DNA from: Candidatus Bathyarchaeota archaeon
Lineage (GTDB): Archaea; Thermoproteota; Bathyarchaeia; 40CM-2-53-6
DNA: 64,000 bases
Reading direction: 5' to 3'
Assembly: GCA_005888755.1 (NCBI GenBank)
Contig: VBBQ01000028.1
Coordinates: forward strand, 84,736-148,735
Within the stretch, counting starts at the first letter, position 1, and every line of letters begins with the position of its first letter. Of the stretch, positions 40,580 to 49,577 are shown one piece after another. The notes under the pieces were generated by a model, which had not been told where the DNA came from, searched no databases, and was given only the letters and a program-made list of their open reading frames with translations. Both the position numbers and the translations under genes were made by a program.

Positions 40580-42916
40580 TTGAGACTTGACTTCTGGCTC
40601 TTAGACCTCAACCATGAGGCTCACGAGGGCAGGTCAGCGATCTGGCTTTGGGGAGTCACGCATGACAACAAGCGAGTCCTAGTTATCGACCCCAACTTTC
40701 AGCCCTACTTCTATCTCCTACCCAAGAAAGACCAAGACATTAGTCAACTCAAGAAGAGGATTGAAACCGAGAAGCCTCATCCGTCGATTGAACGAGCGAT
40801 CATTGAAAAGAGGAAACGTCTAGCTGAGAAGAGACAAGTTATCGAAATATTCTGCGAAGATCCTGATACATTGGAGAAATGCGCCAGAGAATGCGTAAAG
40901 CTGCTTGGCGTTGAGAGGAGTTTTGAGGAGAAGCTTCGTTATTCGATAAAGTATCAGAATGAGTTTGAGATCAGACCCTGCCAGTGGTACAGCGTCGAGG
41001 GATCAGAATCTGACATTGACCCGGGAAAGTATCACGTAGACAAAGTCCTTGACGCAAGCGGACACCCAACTTCTATCCCGAGGATAAATGCTCCTGAGCT
41101 AAGAGTCCTCTCCTTCGCTATCCTAGCCGTTAGTCCGACGGGCTCTCCAAGCCCGCTTCGGGACCCTCTGGGACTCGTTGCATGGAAAAATAGCGAAGGC
41201 CAATCCGGCACCATCCAGTCAGAAAAGAATTCGGATGAAGAGATAATCGACGGATTATCGGAGATTTATCGGAAATTTGACCCTGACGTTGTCTTCTCGT
41301 TTGGCGGCAACACGTTCGATTGGCCCTATCTAATCAAGCGAGCTGAAAAGACCAAGGCGAAACTTTCCGTCGGAAGAGACGATGGTCCGGCCCGCCAGAG
41401 TCTCTACGGCCACTTCTCGCTAACGGGACGGGCAAACGTGGACCTGCTAGATTTCTCAGGAGACCTCTACGATGTGAAGATCAAGACTGTTGAGAATGTT
41501 GCGAGGTTTCTCGGAGTTGAAGCTGTGACTCCGACAATTGACGAGACCGAATACTACGATCAGTGGACTGGTCGTGATCGCCCAGGCTTAGAGGGACAGA
41601 TGAAAGCCCACGCAGCCTCAATCTTCAATGTTGGAGAGGACGCGCTCGATTATACACTGCAGCTCTCCAATCTCTCAGCACTTCCACCAGACCAGGTCCT
41701 CGCTGCAGCTGTTGGTTTCAGAGTTGACAGCTACCTGATGATGGAAGCTCACAGACTCGGAGAGCTGATACCAGTTAGAGAAGAGCTCAATATCATTCCA
41801 TACAAAGGGGCAATCGTCCTTGAGCCAAGCGTGGGACTGCACGACAGCGTTGCCGTTCTCGACTTCTCAGCCATGTATCCTAGCCTCATGGTCAAGTACA
41901 ACATCTCCCCGGACACGCTTGTCGATAAGGCAGGAGAGGATGTCTTTGAGGTCCCCGAGGTTGGTCATCACTTCCGAAAGAATCCTCCGGGACTCTACAA
42001 GATCGTTCTATCCCAGCTCATAGCGAGCCGTCAGGCAGCGAAGAGGGAAGCGGCTAGGACGCCGCGGGGAACTCCAGAGCACAAGATCCTGAAAGCGCGT
42101 GAAAAGGCCACCAAGGTCATCACCAACGCCACCTACGGGTACGCGGGCTGGGCCGGATCCAGATGGTACTCCAGAGAGGTTGCAGAATCCGCCGCCGCCC
42201 TCGGTCGCGACACCATCAACAAATCCATCAATCTCGCCAAGACCCTCGGGCTCAAAGTTCTCTACGGAGACACGGACAGCCTCTTCATCGAGTACAAGGA
42301 GAAACTCGTCAACCAGTTCATCAAAGATATCGACAAGAACCTAGGACTCGAAATCAACCTAGGACAGTTGTACAAGAGAATCCTGTTCACAGAAGCCAAG
42401 AAGAAATATGCTGGACTAACGGACGATGGCGAACTTGACGTTGTCGGAATGGAGGCTATCAGAGGAGACTGGTCCAACCTTGCCAGGAATGTCCAGAACG
42501 AAGCTCTTAGACTGGTTCTAGAAGACGCGAATCCAACCAGGGCAAAATCCTACGTGACGAACCTGATCAAAGACCTGGAATCCGCAAAGGTCCCCAAGTC
42601 TTCCCTAGTGATATGGAAGACCCTCACCAAACGCCCAGATCAGTACGAAGTCAATGCGCCACATGTGGCAGTTGCCCGGAAAATGGCGAAAGAGGGATGG
42701 CCAGTCTCCGTAGGGGACAAAGTCGGCTTCATCATCACAAAGAGATCAGGCAAACTCTACCAGAAGGCAGAGCCCCACTTCAAAGTCTCACTTGATCAAG
42801 TTGACTACGACTATTATGTACGCAATCAGATTGTGCCTGCCGCAGCTAGAGTTCTAGAAGTCTTTGGAATCGCGGAGAAAGACTTGTTCGGGACGAGCGG
42901 TCAGGTCAGCTTGTAA
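40580..42916 (+). CDS. Family B DNA polymerase with degraded exonuclease motifs
   Basis: 778 residues from a TTG start. Polymerase motifs are intact: A, VLDFSAMYPSLMVKYN (Asp near residue 428); B, KVITNATYGYAGWAGSR (about 512); C, LYGDTDSLFIEY (about 561). The 3'-5' exonuclease motifs are not: the usual DIE of Exo I reads AIL (VLSFAILAVS, near 176); Exo II is FGGNTFDWPYL, keeping the Asp but not the first Asn; Exo III reads YTLQLS where YxxxD is expected. So it should polymerise but not proofread. Its end overlaps dnaG (convergent) by 11 bases. Confidence 0.9.
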   Translation: MRLDFWLLDLNHEAHEGRSAIWLWGVTHDNKRVLVIDPNFQPYFYLLPKKDQDISQLKKRIETEKPHPSIERAIIEKRKRLAEKRQVIEIFCEDPDTLEKCARECVKLLGVERSFEEKLRYSIKYQNEFEIRPCQWYSVEGSESDIDPGKYHVDKVLDASGHPTSIPRINAPELRVLSFAILAVSPTGSPSPLRDPLGLVAWKNSEGQSGTIQSEKNSDEEIIDGLSEIYRKFDPDVVFSFGGNTFDWPYLIKRAEKTKAKLSVGRDDGPARQSLYGHFSLTGRANVDLLDFSGDLYDVKIKTVENVARFLGVEAVTPTIDETEYYDQWTGRDRPGLEGQMKAHAASIFNVGEDALDYTLQLSNLSALPPDQVLAAAVGFRVDSYLMMEAHRLGELIPVREELNIIPYKGAIVLEPSVGLHDSVAVLDFSAMYPSLMVKYNISPDTLVDKAGEDVFEVPEVGHHFRKNPPGLYKIVLSQLIASRQAAKREAARTPRGTPEHKILKAREKATKVITNATYGYAGWAGSRWYSREVAESAAALGRDTINKSINLAKTLGLKVLYGDTDSLFIEYKEKLVNQFIKDIDKNLGLEINLGQLYKRILFTEAKKKYAGLTDDGELDVVGMEAIRGDWSNLARNVQNEALRLVLEDANPTRAKSYVTNLIKDLESAKVPKSSLVIWKTLTKRPDQYEVNAPHVAVARKMAKEGWPVSVGDKVGFIITKRSGKLYQKAEPHFKVSLDQVDYDYYVRNQIVPAAARVLEVFGIAEKDLFGTSGQVSL

Positions 42917-44183
42917 TCGTAGGACCTGGACTGAACGATGATAGATCGCTCAACGTCATAACGTTCACGTTTGGTGGTTTTTTGGCTCCATCGGATACTC
43001 TGTCGCCGATGACGATTCGGATGTTCTTGCCTGCGGCAATGTCCAACAGTCTCTGGGTGACTACCCCATCGAAGAGTACCAGGTGTGCGCCTTCGACGCC
43101 CGGAATCTTTTCTGCCAGCTCGCTGACTGGCATTCTGCCTAGCTCTTTTCCGGCCTCGTCGAATATTACAGCCTCCAGAGTTCCTCGCAGGTCTTTCGCG
43201 ACGTCAAACACTTGTGGTGCTAGGCTGGGTCTCGGGATAGGCGGCGCTTCAACGCGAGGTTCCGATGGACCGTACCCTCTTTCGTAGGGTCGCTCGTATC
43301 GTTCCTGTCTTTCCGGCCTTTCCTGGCGCACAAATTGTGGCCTCTCAGGCCTTTCGATTGGTCTAGCGAGATTGATAGGGACCCTTTCACGAAGAGCCTT
43401 CATTATTTCCTTCGGAGTTAGCTCTTCGACTTCTTTCCCGAAGGACGCACGTGCTACGTAGTCAATGTCTGCGACCTGTTGTAGTTCTTTGAGAATGAGG
43501 TCTCCGGCCCTGTCTCCGTCGAGGAAGGCTGTGACTTCCTTGTCCTTCGTGAGTTTGATGATGGTGTCAGGAACCTTGGTCCCGTTGAGCGCGACCACGT
43601 TCTTGATCCCGACCTTCATGAGGAGAATGACGTCTGCTCTGCCTTCAACCACTATCAGTGAGCCGCTCTCGACCTCTGGGCCCGCAGGCAGCTTCTCGGG
43701 ACCATACTCGATAAGATCGACTCCTCGTAGGGACGATGCAACTTCCTTGACGACCTCTTCTGTGCTTGGGGATGATTCGACAACCCATTTGCGGAGAATA
43801 TCCTTCGCTTTGGTCAGGATAGCGTTTCTTTTCTCTTCGCGGACATCTTCGACTTTTTCCAGCGTGATCTTGGCTTCACAGGGGCCGATTCTGTCGACGC
43901 TCTCGATAGCTGCTGCGATAATTGCCGTTGAGACTTTGTCTAGGCTTGAGGGTATTACGATGGATCCTGTTGTCTTGTCGCGTTTGGAATCGAGGTTGAT
44001 CTCGATTCGTCCTATTCTCCCTGATTTTTGTAGTTCTCTAAGGTCTAGATCCGGTCCGAAGAGTCCTTCGGTCTGCCCGAAAACTGCACCAACAACGTCT
44101 GGTTTCTCGACGACACCTTGGACGTCGAAGTGTGCTTTTACTATGTATTTTGTAGTCGTAGCGTACTGAGACTGTTCAACCAT
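42906..44183 (-). CDS. dnaG: Archaeal DnaG-like primase / exosome subunit
   Basis: 425 residues. The TOPRIM domain shows VVEGRADVI with Glu180 and LDGDRAGDLI with Asp222 and Asp224. The N-terminal segment (KYIVKAHFDVQGVVEKPDVV, FGQTEGLFGPDLDLRELQ) is the archaeal type, unlike bacterial DnaG with its zinc finger. A charged Arg/Glu/Pro linker joins it to a C-terminal domain. Archaeal DnaG makes short primers and is a stable part of the RNA exosome. Convergent with polB, overlapping by 11 bases. Confidence 0.9.
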   Translation of the reverse strand: MVEQSQYATTTKYIVKAHFDVQGVVEKPDVVGAVFGQTEGLFGPDLDLRELQKSGRIGRIEINLDSKRDKTTGSIVIPSSLDKVSTAIIAAAIESVDRIGPCEAKITLEKVEDVREEKRNAILTKAKDILRKWVVESSPSTEEVVKEVASSLRGVDLIEYGPEKLPAGPEVESGSLIVVEGRADVILLMKVGIKNVVALNGTKVPDTIIKLTKDKEVTAFLDGDRAGDLILKELQQVADIDYVARASFGKEVEELTPKEIMKALRERVPINLARPIERPERPQFVRQERPERQERYERPYERGYGPSEPRVEAPPIPRPSLAPQVFDVAKDLRGTLEAVIFDEAGKELGRMPVSELAEKIPGVEGAHLVLFDGVVTQRLLDIAAGKNIRIVIGDRVSDGAKKPPNVNVMTLSDLSSFSPGPTITS

Positions 44184-44365
44184 GAAAGTTTAACCTCCAA
44201 AATTCATTACCTTCTATCTGATACCTTCTCTTTTCGATTTGTAAGCGGTAAAGCTTGAGAGCGTAAAGGGTCCAGCCCTAGTATTAAAGCCCGTCTCCAG
44301 AACCACGACCATGAGTATTGCTAGTTATGTCTAAAGCGTCCATCCGAACATAGACTGTTACGGCA
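44184..44365. other. Intergenic, upstream region of dnaG
   Basis: No coding frame. It carries the dnaG promoter (TTTAACC-type A/T-rich stretch near 44188) and, beyond it, nothing recognisable. Confidence 0.4.
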
Positions 44366-44591
44366 CTACGGCCGATCTCTACAAAGATCAAGCATCCTTT
44401 GGAAGCGGGTGATTAATCGCAACGAAAATATCACGAGCAGAAAAACAACGAAAACCAACAAGCCATACATCTCAGCAAAAAGTGTCAGCGCGCCAACCGA
44501 ACATGATACCAACTAGTAACATTGCAACCGCAAGGGAAAGCACCATCGGTGGCTGAACCCAGAATGTAACCCGTCTTCCTGCTCGTTCACT
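44366..44591 (-). pseudogene. Frameshifted small membrane protein
   Basis: Minus-strand reading gives WVQPPMVLSLAVAMLLVGIM then FGWRADTFC and a TGA; dropping one T from the five-T run (A5 at 44477-44481 on plus) continues FGWRADTFAEMYGLLVFVVF and LLVIFSLRLITRF to a TAG at 44366. The continuous product would have two membrane helices. So this is a frameshifted gene, or a sequencing slip in a homopolymer. ATG at 44546 is the only canonical start. It follows the membrane protein at 44592-44945, in its frame. Confidence 0.4.
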
Positions 44592-44945
44592 CTACTGTCC
44601 GCGCAACCTGTATAATTCGCTCCTCATAGTCGTCTTATTCAATAACTGAGAAGTGGCAAACGCATTAACGACAGCGTGCTCAAACAGCTTCACCTTATGA
44701 CTCCTAAGAAATGTCTCATATTCCTCCAACCCATAGTGCATTAAGACGCCTGACAAACTCCCGTACAATACAACTCGAAACATAGAATATGCAACCGCGG
44801 CTGCTATCGCAAGCGCTCCAAGCTGGAGGGACCACCGAGGACCTACGCCTACTATTGATTCGCGGACTTGAATCAGGGTGAAAAATGTGACAATAAACCC
44901 GACTATCATACTAAACCCGACTATCATACTCGCGTGCGACGTCAA
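44592..44945 (-). CDS. Small membrane protein, unknown
   Basis: 117 residues with two membrane helices (MIVGFSMIVGFIVTFFTLI; LQLGALAIAAAVAYSMFRVV), then an amphipathic tail (LRSHKVKLFEHAVVNAFATS). The N-terminal helix contains two copies of SMIVGF, encoded by an 18-base tandem repeat. The start is uncertain: ATG codons occur at both repeat copies. A second, frameshifted membrane gene follows. Confidence 0.45.
   Translation of the reverse strand: MTSHASMIVGFSMIVGFIVTFFTLIQVRESIVGVGPRWSLQLGALAIAAAVAYSMFRVVLYGSLSGVLMHYGLEEYETFLRSHKVKLFEHAVVNAFATSQLLNKTTMRSELYRLRGQ
44895..44930. repeat. Perfect 18-bp tandem duplication
   Basis: AAACCCGACTATCATACT occurs twice head to tail (44895-44912, 44913-44930), duplicating six residues of a membrane helix. 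Confidence 0.85.
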
Positions 44946-45197
44946 CTGAGAACCATAGAACGAAAGTACGCTAGAAACTACTTCCCTGAAAGACTACTCC
45001 TGATCCGGCATGAAACTTAGCCTCCGAAATCCGCATGAAAAACCAGATCTTCGCTAGGAGGAACATAGATCGCCTCAACAAAGGCGGGTAGAGATCCTTC
45101 GAGATTGCTAGGCTAACCATGTTGTAGAAGATACGCGGGTAAAGTAGGGTTATGTCTAAAAGAAACCATTCTCGAACCTTGAGCCAGATCGATTGCA
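44946..45197. other. Divergent intergenic region before GAPDH
   Basis: No gene supported. A minus-strand frame (44971-45198) would start across the GAPDH start codon and has no promoter or homologue. TATA-like GGGTTATGTCTAAAAG near 45147-45162 probably serves GAPDH. Confidence 0.4.
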
Positions 45198-46235
45198 ATG
45201 CCTAAGCAAATTGCTAAGGTTGGAGTGAACGGGTTCGGTGTCATCGGCAAGCGTGTCGCCGAGGCCTTGTCGAAGCAGAAGGACATGAAACTAATCGGCG
45301 TCTCTGACGTCGTCGCGGATTATCGTGTGAAGATGGGGCAGAAGAAGAATTTCGCGATATACAGCTCCATTCCCGAGAGACTTCCCGATATGAAAAAGGC
45401 GGGAATAGAGGTTTCAGGAGTTCTAGAGGACCTGATCAAAAAGGTCGACGTTATGATCGACTGCACCCCAGCAGGACTGGGAGCGAAGAACAAAGCACTC
45501 TACGACAAGCTCGGGGTCAAGTCGGTCTTCCAGGGCGGTGAGAAACACGAGCTTACAGGATCATCGTTCGTTGCCCAGTGCAACTACGCTGAGAATCTGA
45601 ACAAGAACGCCACCCGGGTTGTGAGCTGCAACACGACCGGAATCTGCAGAACCATCGGAGCACTCCAGAATGGGATTGGTGTGAGAAAAGCGAGAGTTGT
45701 CGTGTTCCGGAGGGGAACAGACCCGTGGGAGAGCCACAAGAACGGACTCATCAATACTGTGGTCCCGGAGGCTCATATTCCGTCTCATCAGGGACCTGAC
45801 GCGCAAACAGTCCTTCCCAAATTAGACATCACAACAATGGCCGCGAAAGGACCCTTCAACATCGGCCACCTCCACTTCGCTATGGTCCAGCTGAAGAACA
45901 ACCCGGAGAGGAAGGATGTCCTGAAGGTCTTGAAGAACGCGCCTAGGCTCGCTGCTGTCCGGACGACTGATGGAGTTGACAGCATGAACGCTGTAGCTGA
46001 GATGATGCGAGACATGCTTAGAGCTAGGGCTGACATGTGGGAGGTAGCCTACTGGGAAGACATACTCAACGTCACTGATGGTGAAGCGAACATGGTCTAC
46101 CAAGTCCACAACGAGAGCGTTGTCGTTCCAGAGAACGTTGACGCCGTAAGGGCGCTTACTGGCCTGGAGACTGAAGGCAAGAGATCGATTGCCAAGACGG
46201 ACGAGGCCCTCGGGATCACTAACAAGTTCCTCTAA
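45198..46235 (+). CDS. gap: Archaeal type II glyceraldehyde-3-phosphate dehydrogenase
   Basis: 345 residues. KVGVNGFGVIGKRVAEA is the NAD(P)-binding start; the catalytic Cys lies in VVSCNTTGICRTIGA, a context seen in archaeal type II GAPDH. VFRRGTDPWESHKNG and FNIGHLHFAMVQLK are also diagnostic. It interconverts glyceraldehyde-3-phosphate and 1,3-bisphosphoglycerate; in archaea it mostly serves gluconeogenesis. Stands alone on the plus strand. Confidence 0.93.
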   Translation: MPKQIAKVGVNGFGVIGKRVAEALSKQKDMKLIGVSDVVADYRVKMGQKKNFAIYSSIPERLPDMKKAGIEVSGVLEDLIKKVDVMIDCTPAGLGAKNKALYDKLGVKSVFQGGEKHELTGSSFVAQCNYAENLNKNATRVVSCNTTGICRTIGALQNGIGVRKARVVVFRRGTDPWESHKNGLINTVVPEAHIPSHQGPDAQTVLPKLDITTMAAKGPFNIGHLHFAMVQLKNNPERKDVLKVLKNAPRLAAVRTTDGVDSMNAVAEMMRDMLRARADMWEVAYWEDILNVTDGEANMVYQVHNESVVVPENVDAVRALTGLETEGKRSIAKTDEALGITNKFL

Positions 46236-46372
46236 ACGGATACAAACCGAAGACTCAGCAGGGCACAACCGCAGAGCGCCTCATTCATTGGCCAACTGAA
46301 AACAAACTTTCTCGTTTTCAAATCAAATATAGCGGTTGGAGTGCTGACCGGTGTTTCTAGCCTCGGAGACCG

Positions 46373-47887
46373 TTGCAAGTGGATTTGCGCGAAAACGACG
46401 TAAAGGTTCTGAGAACTCTCCGCGACGTCGGCGGGACGGCTTCTGTCGAAGAGGTTGCCCGAAGAACGGGGCTAGCCGATGCCGCGATTGCCCGCTCCTC
46501 ACTCACTCTATCAGAGCAGGGCCTGGTCAAGGAGCAGACAACAAGAACGACTGAGGTGTTTTGCACTGAAGAAGGACATGACTACCTTGCGAATGGACTG
46601 CCCGAACGAAGGGTGGCAACGGTGGTCCACGACGCCGGGGGAAAACTCTCGGTCAGCGACGCTGTTGAGCAAGCGGGGCTACCAACCGATTTTGTCTCGA
46701 TAGTTACTGGCTGGATTGCCCGCAAAGGCTGGGGAAAAATCGAGAAAACAAGCTCAGGCAATATTCTAGTGATCTCGAAGAATCCACCCAAAGACGAGGA
46801 TGAAGAGGTTCTAGCTAGAATCGGCCAGGTCAGTATTCCAATAGAAGAACTGCCTCCTAACTTGAAACAGGCCGTCGATAGGCTCCTCAAAAGAAACATT
46901 CTGGCGTCGAAGGAGAGAACGCAGCGGAAGCTAGAGATCACTCCTCATGGGTCGAACACGATTCCCACTCAAGCTCCTGTAGATGAGGTCAGCGGTCTAA
47001 CGAGCGAGATGATTCTCTCCGGTGACTGGGAAAAGATTCGTCTTCGAGCATACAATGTTTCTTCTCCCGTCCCTTCACTCAATCCTGGAAAATATCATCC
47101 GTACCTGCGATTCCTGCGAATGGTCAAACGGAAACTCGTCACCTTAGGCTTCAAGGAGGCTGTTGGGCCTCTCGTCGAGACCGCTTTCATCAACGACGAC
47201 TGCCTCTACATGCCACAAGATCATCCAGCAAGAGAGATCCACGATCTCTACTATCTGAAACACCCGTCAAAAGCGAGCTTGGAACCATGGAAGGACATAT
47301 TGGAGAAGGTATCTCAGACGCATGAGAACGGGTGGAAAACAGGGTCCACGGGCTGGGGCTACAAGTATTCGAAAGAAGAAGCTTCCAAGCTAGTCCTCCG
47401 CAGCCACGGAACAGCCCTAAGCGTCCGATCGATGATCTCGAAGGACCTTCAGATCCCAGGCAAATATTTCGCGATTGCACGCTGTTTCCGCCCGGAACTC
47501 CTCGATAGAACACATCTAACAGAGTTTAACCAGGCAGAGGGGATTGTTCTCGATCCCAGCCTCAGCCTACGCAATCTACTCGGGGTCTTGGAGATGTTCG
47601 CCCGCGAGGTCGCAGGGGCGGACAAGGTCCGATTCAAGCCAGATTATTTCCCCTTCACCGAACCGAGCGTGGAACTGCAAGCCTACAAGGAAGGATACGG
47701 ATGGATGGAATTCGGCGGAAGCGGGATATTCAGACCCGAGGTCACCGAACCCCTCGGCATCAAAGTGCCCGTGATCGCGTGGGGTCTCGGAATTGACAGG
47801 CTCTACATGATGAACCAGCAGATCCAAGACATCAGACAACTCTTCACGACAGACCTCGAATGGATAAGACAGCAGAAGGTAGGCTAG
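46373..47887 (+). CDS. pheS: Phenylalanyl-tRNA synthetase alpha subunit
   Basis: 504 residues from a TTG start. The N-terminal 170 residues are winged helices (NDVKVLRTLRDVGGTASVEE, ATVVHDAGGKLSVSDAVEQA) for tRNA binding, as in archaeal PheS. Class II catalytic motifs follow: motif 2 IARCFRPELLDRTHLTEFNQ, and motif 3 WGLGIDRLYMMN; LRSHGTALSVR is motif-2-adjacent. Charges tRNA-Phe as an alpha2beta2 enzyme with PheT, which starts one base after this stop. Confidence 0.93.
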   Translation: MQVDLRENDVKVLRTLRDVGGTASVEEVARRTGLADAAIARSSLTLSEQGLVKEQTTRTTEVFCTEEGHDYLANGLPERRVATVVHDAGGKLSVSDAVEQAGLPTDFVSIVTGWIARKGWGKIEKTSSGNILVISKNPPKDEDEEVLARIGQVSIPIEELPPNLKQAVDRLLKRNILASKERTQRKLEITPHGSNTIPTQAPVDEVSGLTSEMILSGDWEKIRLRAYNVSSPVPSLNPGKYHPYLRFLRMVKRKLVTLGFKEAVGPLVETAFINDDCLYMPQDHPAREIHDLYYLKHPSKASLEPWKDILEKVSQTHENGWKTGSTGWGYKYSKEEASKLVLRSHGTALSVRSMISKDLQIPGKYFAIARCFRPELLDRTHLTEFNQAEGIVLDPSLSLRNLLGVLEMFAREVAGADKVRFKPDYFPFTEPSVELQAYKEGYGWMEFGGSGIFRPEVTEPLGIKVPVIAWGLGIDRLYMMNQQIQDIRQLFTTDLEWIRQQKVG

Positions 47888-47888
47888 A

Positions 47889-49574
47889 ACGCCCTCAGTC
47901 CAGTTCTCCCTAAGAGATCTAGAGGATCTTCTAGGACAGAAGGTTCCTCGGGACGAGGACGGGCTCAACCAGATGCTCGCCTATGTCAAAGGCGACGTGG
48001 AATCTCTTGACGAACAGAACGATGGCGTCAGCATCGAAGTCAAAGACAGCAACCATCCGGACATCTGGTCGGTCGAGGGAATAGCACGCGCCCTTAGAAC
48101 TCATCTCGGTATCGCTAAGCCCAAGGCTCCAATACTCTCCGGAAAATCTGGTCTGACAGTTACAGTGGACCGTAGACTGGGGCCAATCCGGCCCTTCATC
48201 GCCACATCCATTGTGAGAAACGTCAAGCCCAGCGAAAACGCTCTGAAGAGCTGGATAAGCCTACAAGAGAAAATGGACCTAACGTATGGAAGGAAGAGGA
48301 AACGAGCGTCCATCGGGTTTTACCAAGCCGACCTGATCAAGTCACCTCTTCGCTATACCGTTGGCGACCCTGACGACGCGGCCTTCGTCCCGTTAGGCTC
48401 GACCGAGAAGATGACCCTTCGAGAGATTGTAGAGAAGCACCCTAAGGGATTAGAATATGGCACAATAATCTCATCATTCAAAGAATGGCCAGTGCTAACA
48501 GATGGAGAGGGCAAAATTCTCTCTCTCCCCCCGATCATCAACTCCAACGACCTAGGCAAAGTCAGCACAGACACCAAGAATATCCTTGTAGAAGTTACAG
48601 GGACGAATGCCACCACCGTAGGCAACACTCTGAAGATAGTGGTGGCCGCCCTCGCCGAGAGAGGAGGCAAGGTCTACAGCAGCACTCAGACATACGCCGA
48701 CAAGGGCGCCAAGCCGGTAATTACGCCGGACCTGAAATCTAGCTTCAAGGAATTGTCAGTCAGGTACGCTAACAGACTACTTGGAGCCGAGTTCAAACCA
48801 GCGGAGATGATACGAGCGTTTGTTAGAGCCGGCCATCCCGCTCGACAAGTGAGTAAAGACATACTGCGAGTGGAGAGCCTCTGCTACCGCATAGACATCA
48901 TGCACCAAGTCGATCTAGTTGAAGACTTAGCGATCGCGCTAGACATTAACCAACTAGATCCTGAATGGCCGAGAATCTGGACCCTCGGAGGACTCGCACC
49001 CGAAACGGAAAGAAATGAGACCCTTGCAGAGGTCATGATCGGGTTAGGGTACCAGGAGCTCCTGACCTACAGTCTCACATCGCCAGAAGTCTTCATTGAC
49101 AAGATGGGCATAGAGCATGAAAATTACGCAGAACTTCTGAATCCGAAAATGTCAACCCACACCGCGATGAGAAGCTGGCTTCTGCCAAGCATTCTCAACT
49201 TGCTCAAGGACAATACTCATGTCGATTATCCTCAGAGAGTGTTCGAAATTGGACCATGCGTTCTTGTCAAAGAAAATGGAGAGGGTCGGACTGAAACTCG
49301 ATACAAGATCGCCGCGGTGACAATTCACACGGCAGCCGGTTTCACCGAGATCCGATCATGCCTCGATACACTCCTTGCCAGCATCGAGCTCCAGTTCCAG
49401 GTCGTACCTACCACCCAGCCAAGCTTTCTCGAGGGACGAACCGGCGAGGTGATGTCAGGGCAAAAGCGAATTGGAGTAGTTGGCGAATTACATCCTAAGA
49501 TAATACGCGCATGGGGCCTTAGCCTTCCTGTAGCAGCGTTCGAACTGGAGATTCCACCGACGGCGGTTGCCTAG
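47889..49574 (+). CDS. pheT: Phenylalanyl-tRNA synthetase beta subunit, apparent ACG start
   Basis: The archaeal PheT N-terminus (M-P-x-V-x-F-S-x-x-D-L-E-x-L-L-G) is encoded in frame from 47889: PSVQFSLRDLEDLLGQKVPR. The first ATG, at 47973, would delete 28 residues. In place of the initiator codon lies ACG (47889-47891), two bases after the pheS TAG, with AAGGTAGG 6 bases upstream. 561 residues from ACG, which matches archaeal PheT lengths. Other marks: DTNRPDIW-type SNHPDIWSVEGIARALRTHL, B3/B4 editing region, and a C-terminal catalytic-like fold. No ATG, GTG or TTG fits the expected position. Confidence 0.88.
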   Translation, partial: TPSVQFSLRDLEDLLGQKVPRDEDGLNQMLAYVKGDVESLDEQNDGVSIEVKDSNHPDIWSVEGIARALRTHLGIAKPKAPILSGKSGLTVTVDRRLGPIRPFIATSIVRNVKPSENALKSWISLQEKMDLTYGRKRKRASIGFYQADLIKSPLRYTVGDPDDAAFVPLGSTEKMTLREIVEKHPKGLEYGTIISSFKEWPVLTDGEGKILSLPPIINSNDLGKVSTDTKNILVEVTGTNATTVGNTLKIVVAALAERGGKVYSSTQTYADKGAKPVITPDLKSSFKELSVRYANRLLGAEFKPAEMIRAFVRAGHPARQVSKDILRVESLCYRIDIMHQVDLVEDLAIALDINQLDPEWPRIWTLGGLAPETERNETLAEVMIGLGYQELLTYSLTSPEVFIDKMGIEHENYAELLNPKMSTHTAMRSWLLPSILNLLKDNTHVDYPQRVFEIGPCVLVKENGEGRTETRYKIAAVTIHTAAGFTEIRSCLDTLLASIELQFQVVPTTQPSFLEGRTGEVMSGQKRIGVVGELHPKIIRAWGLSLPVAAFELEIPPTAVA

Positions 49575-49577
49575 GAA

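Noticed and set aside
44971-45198. Minus-strand frame over the GAPDH promoter
   Set aside because: It begins inside the GAPDH start codon, has no motif, and would overlap the likely promoter.
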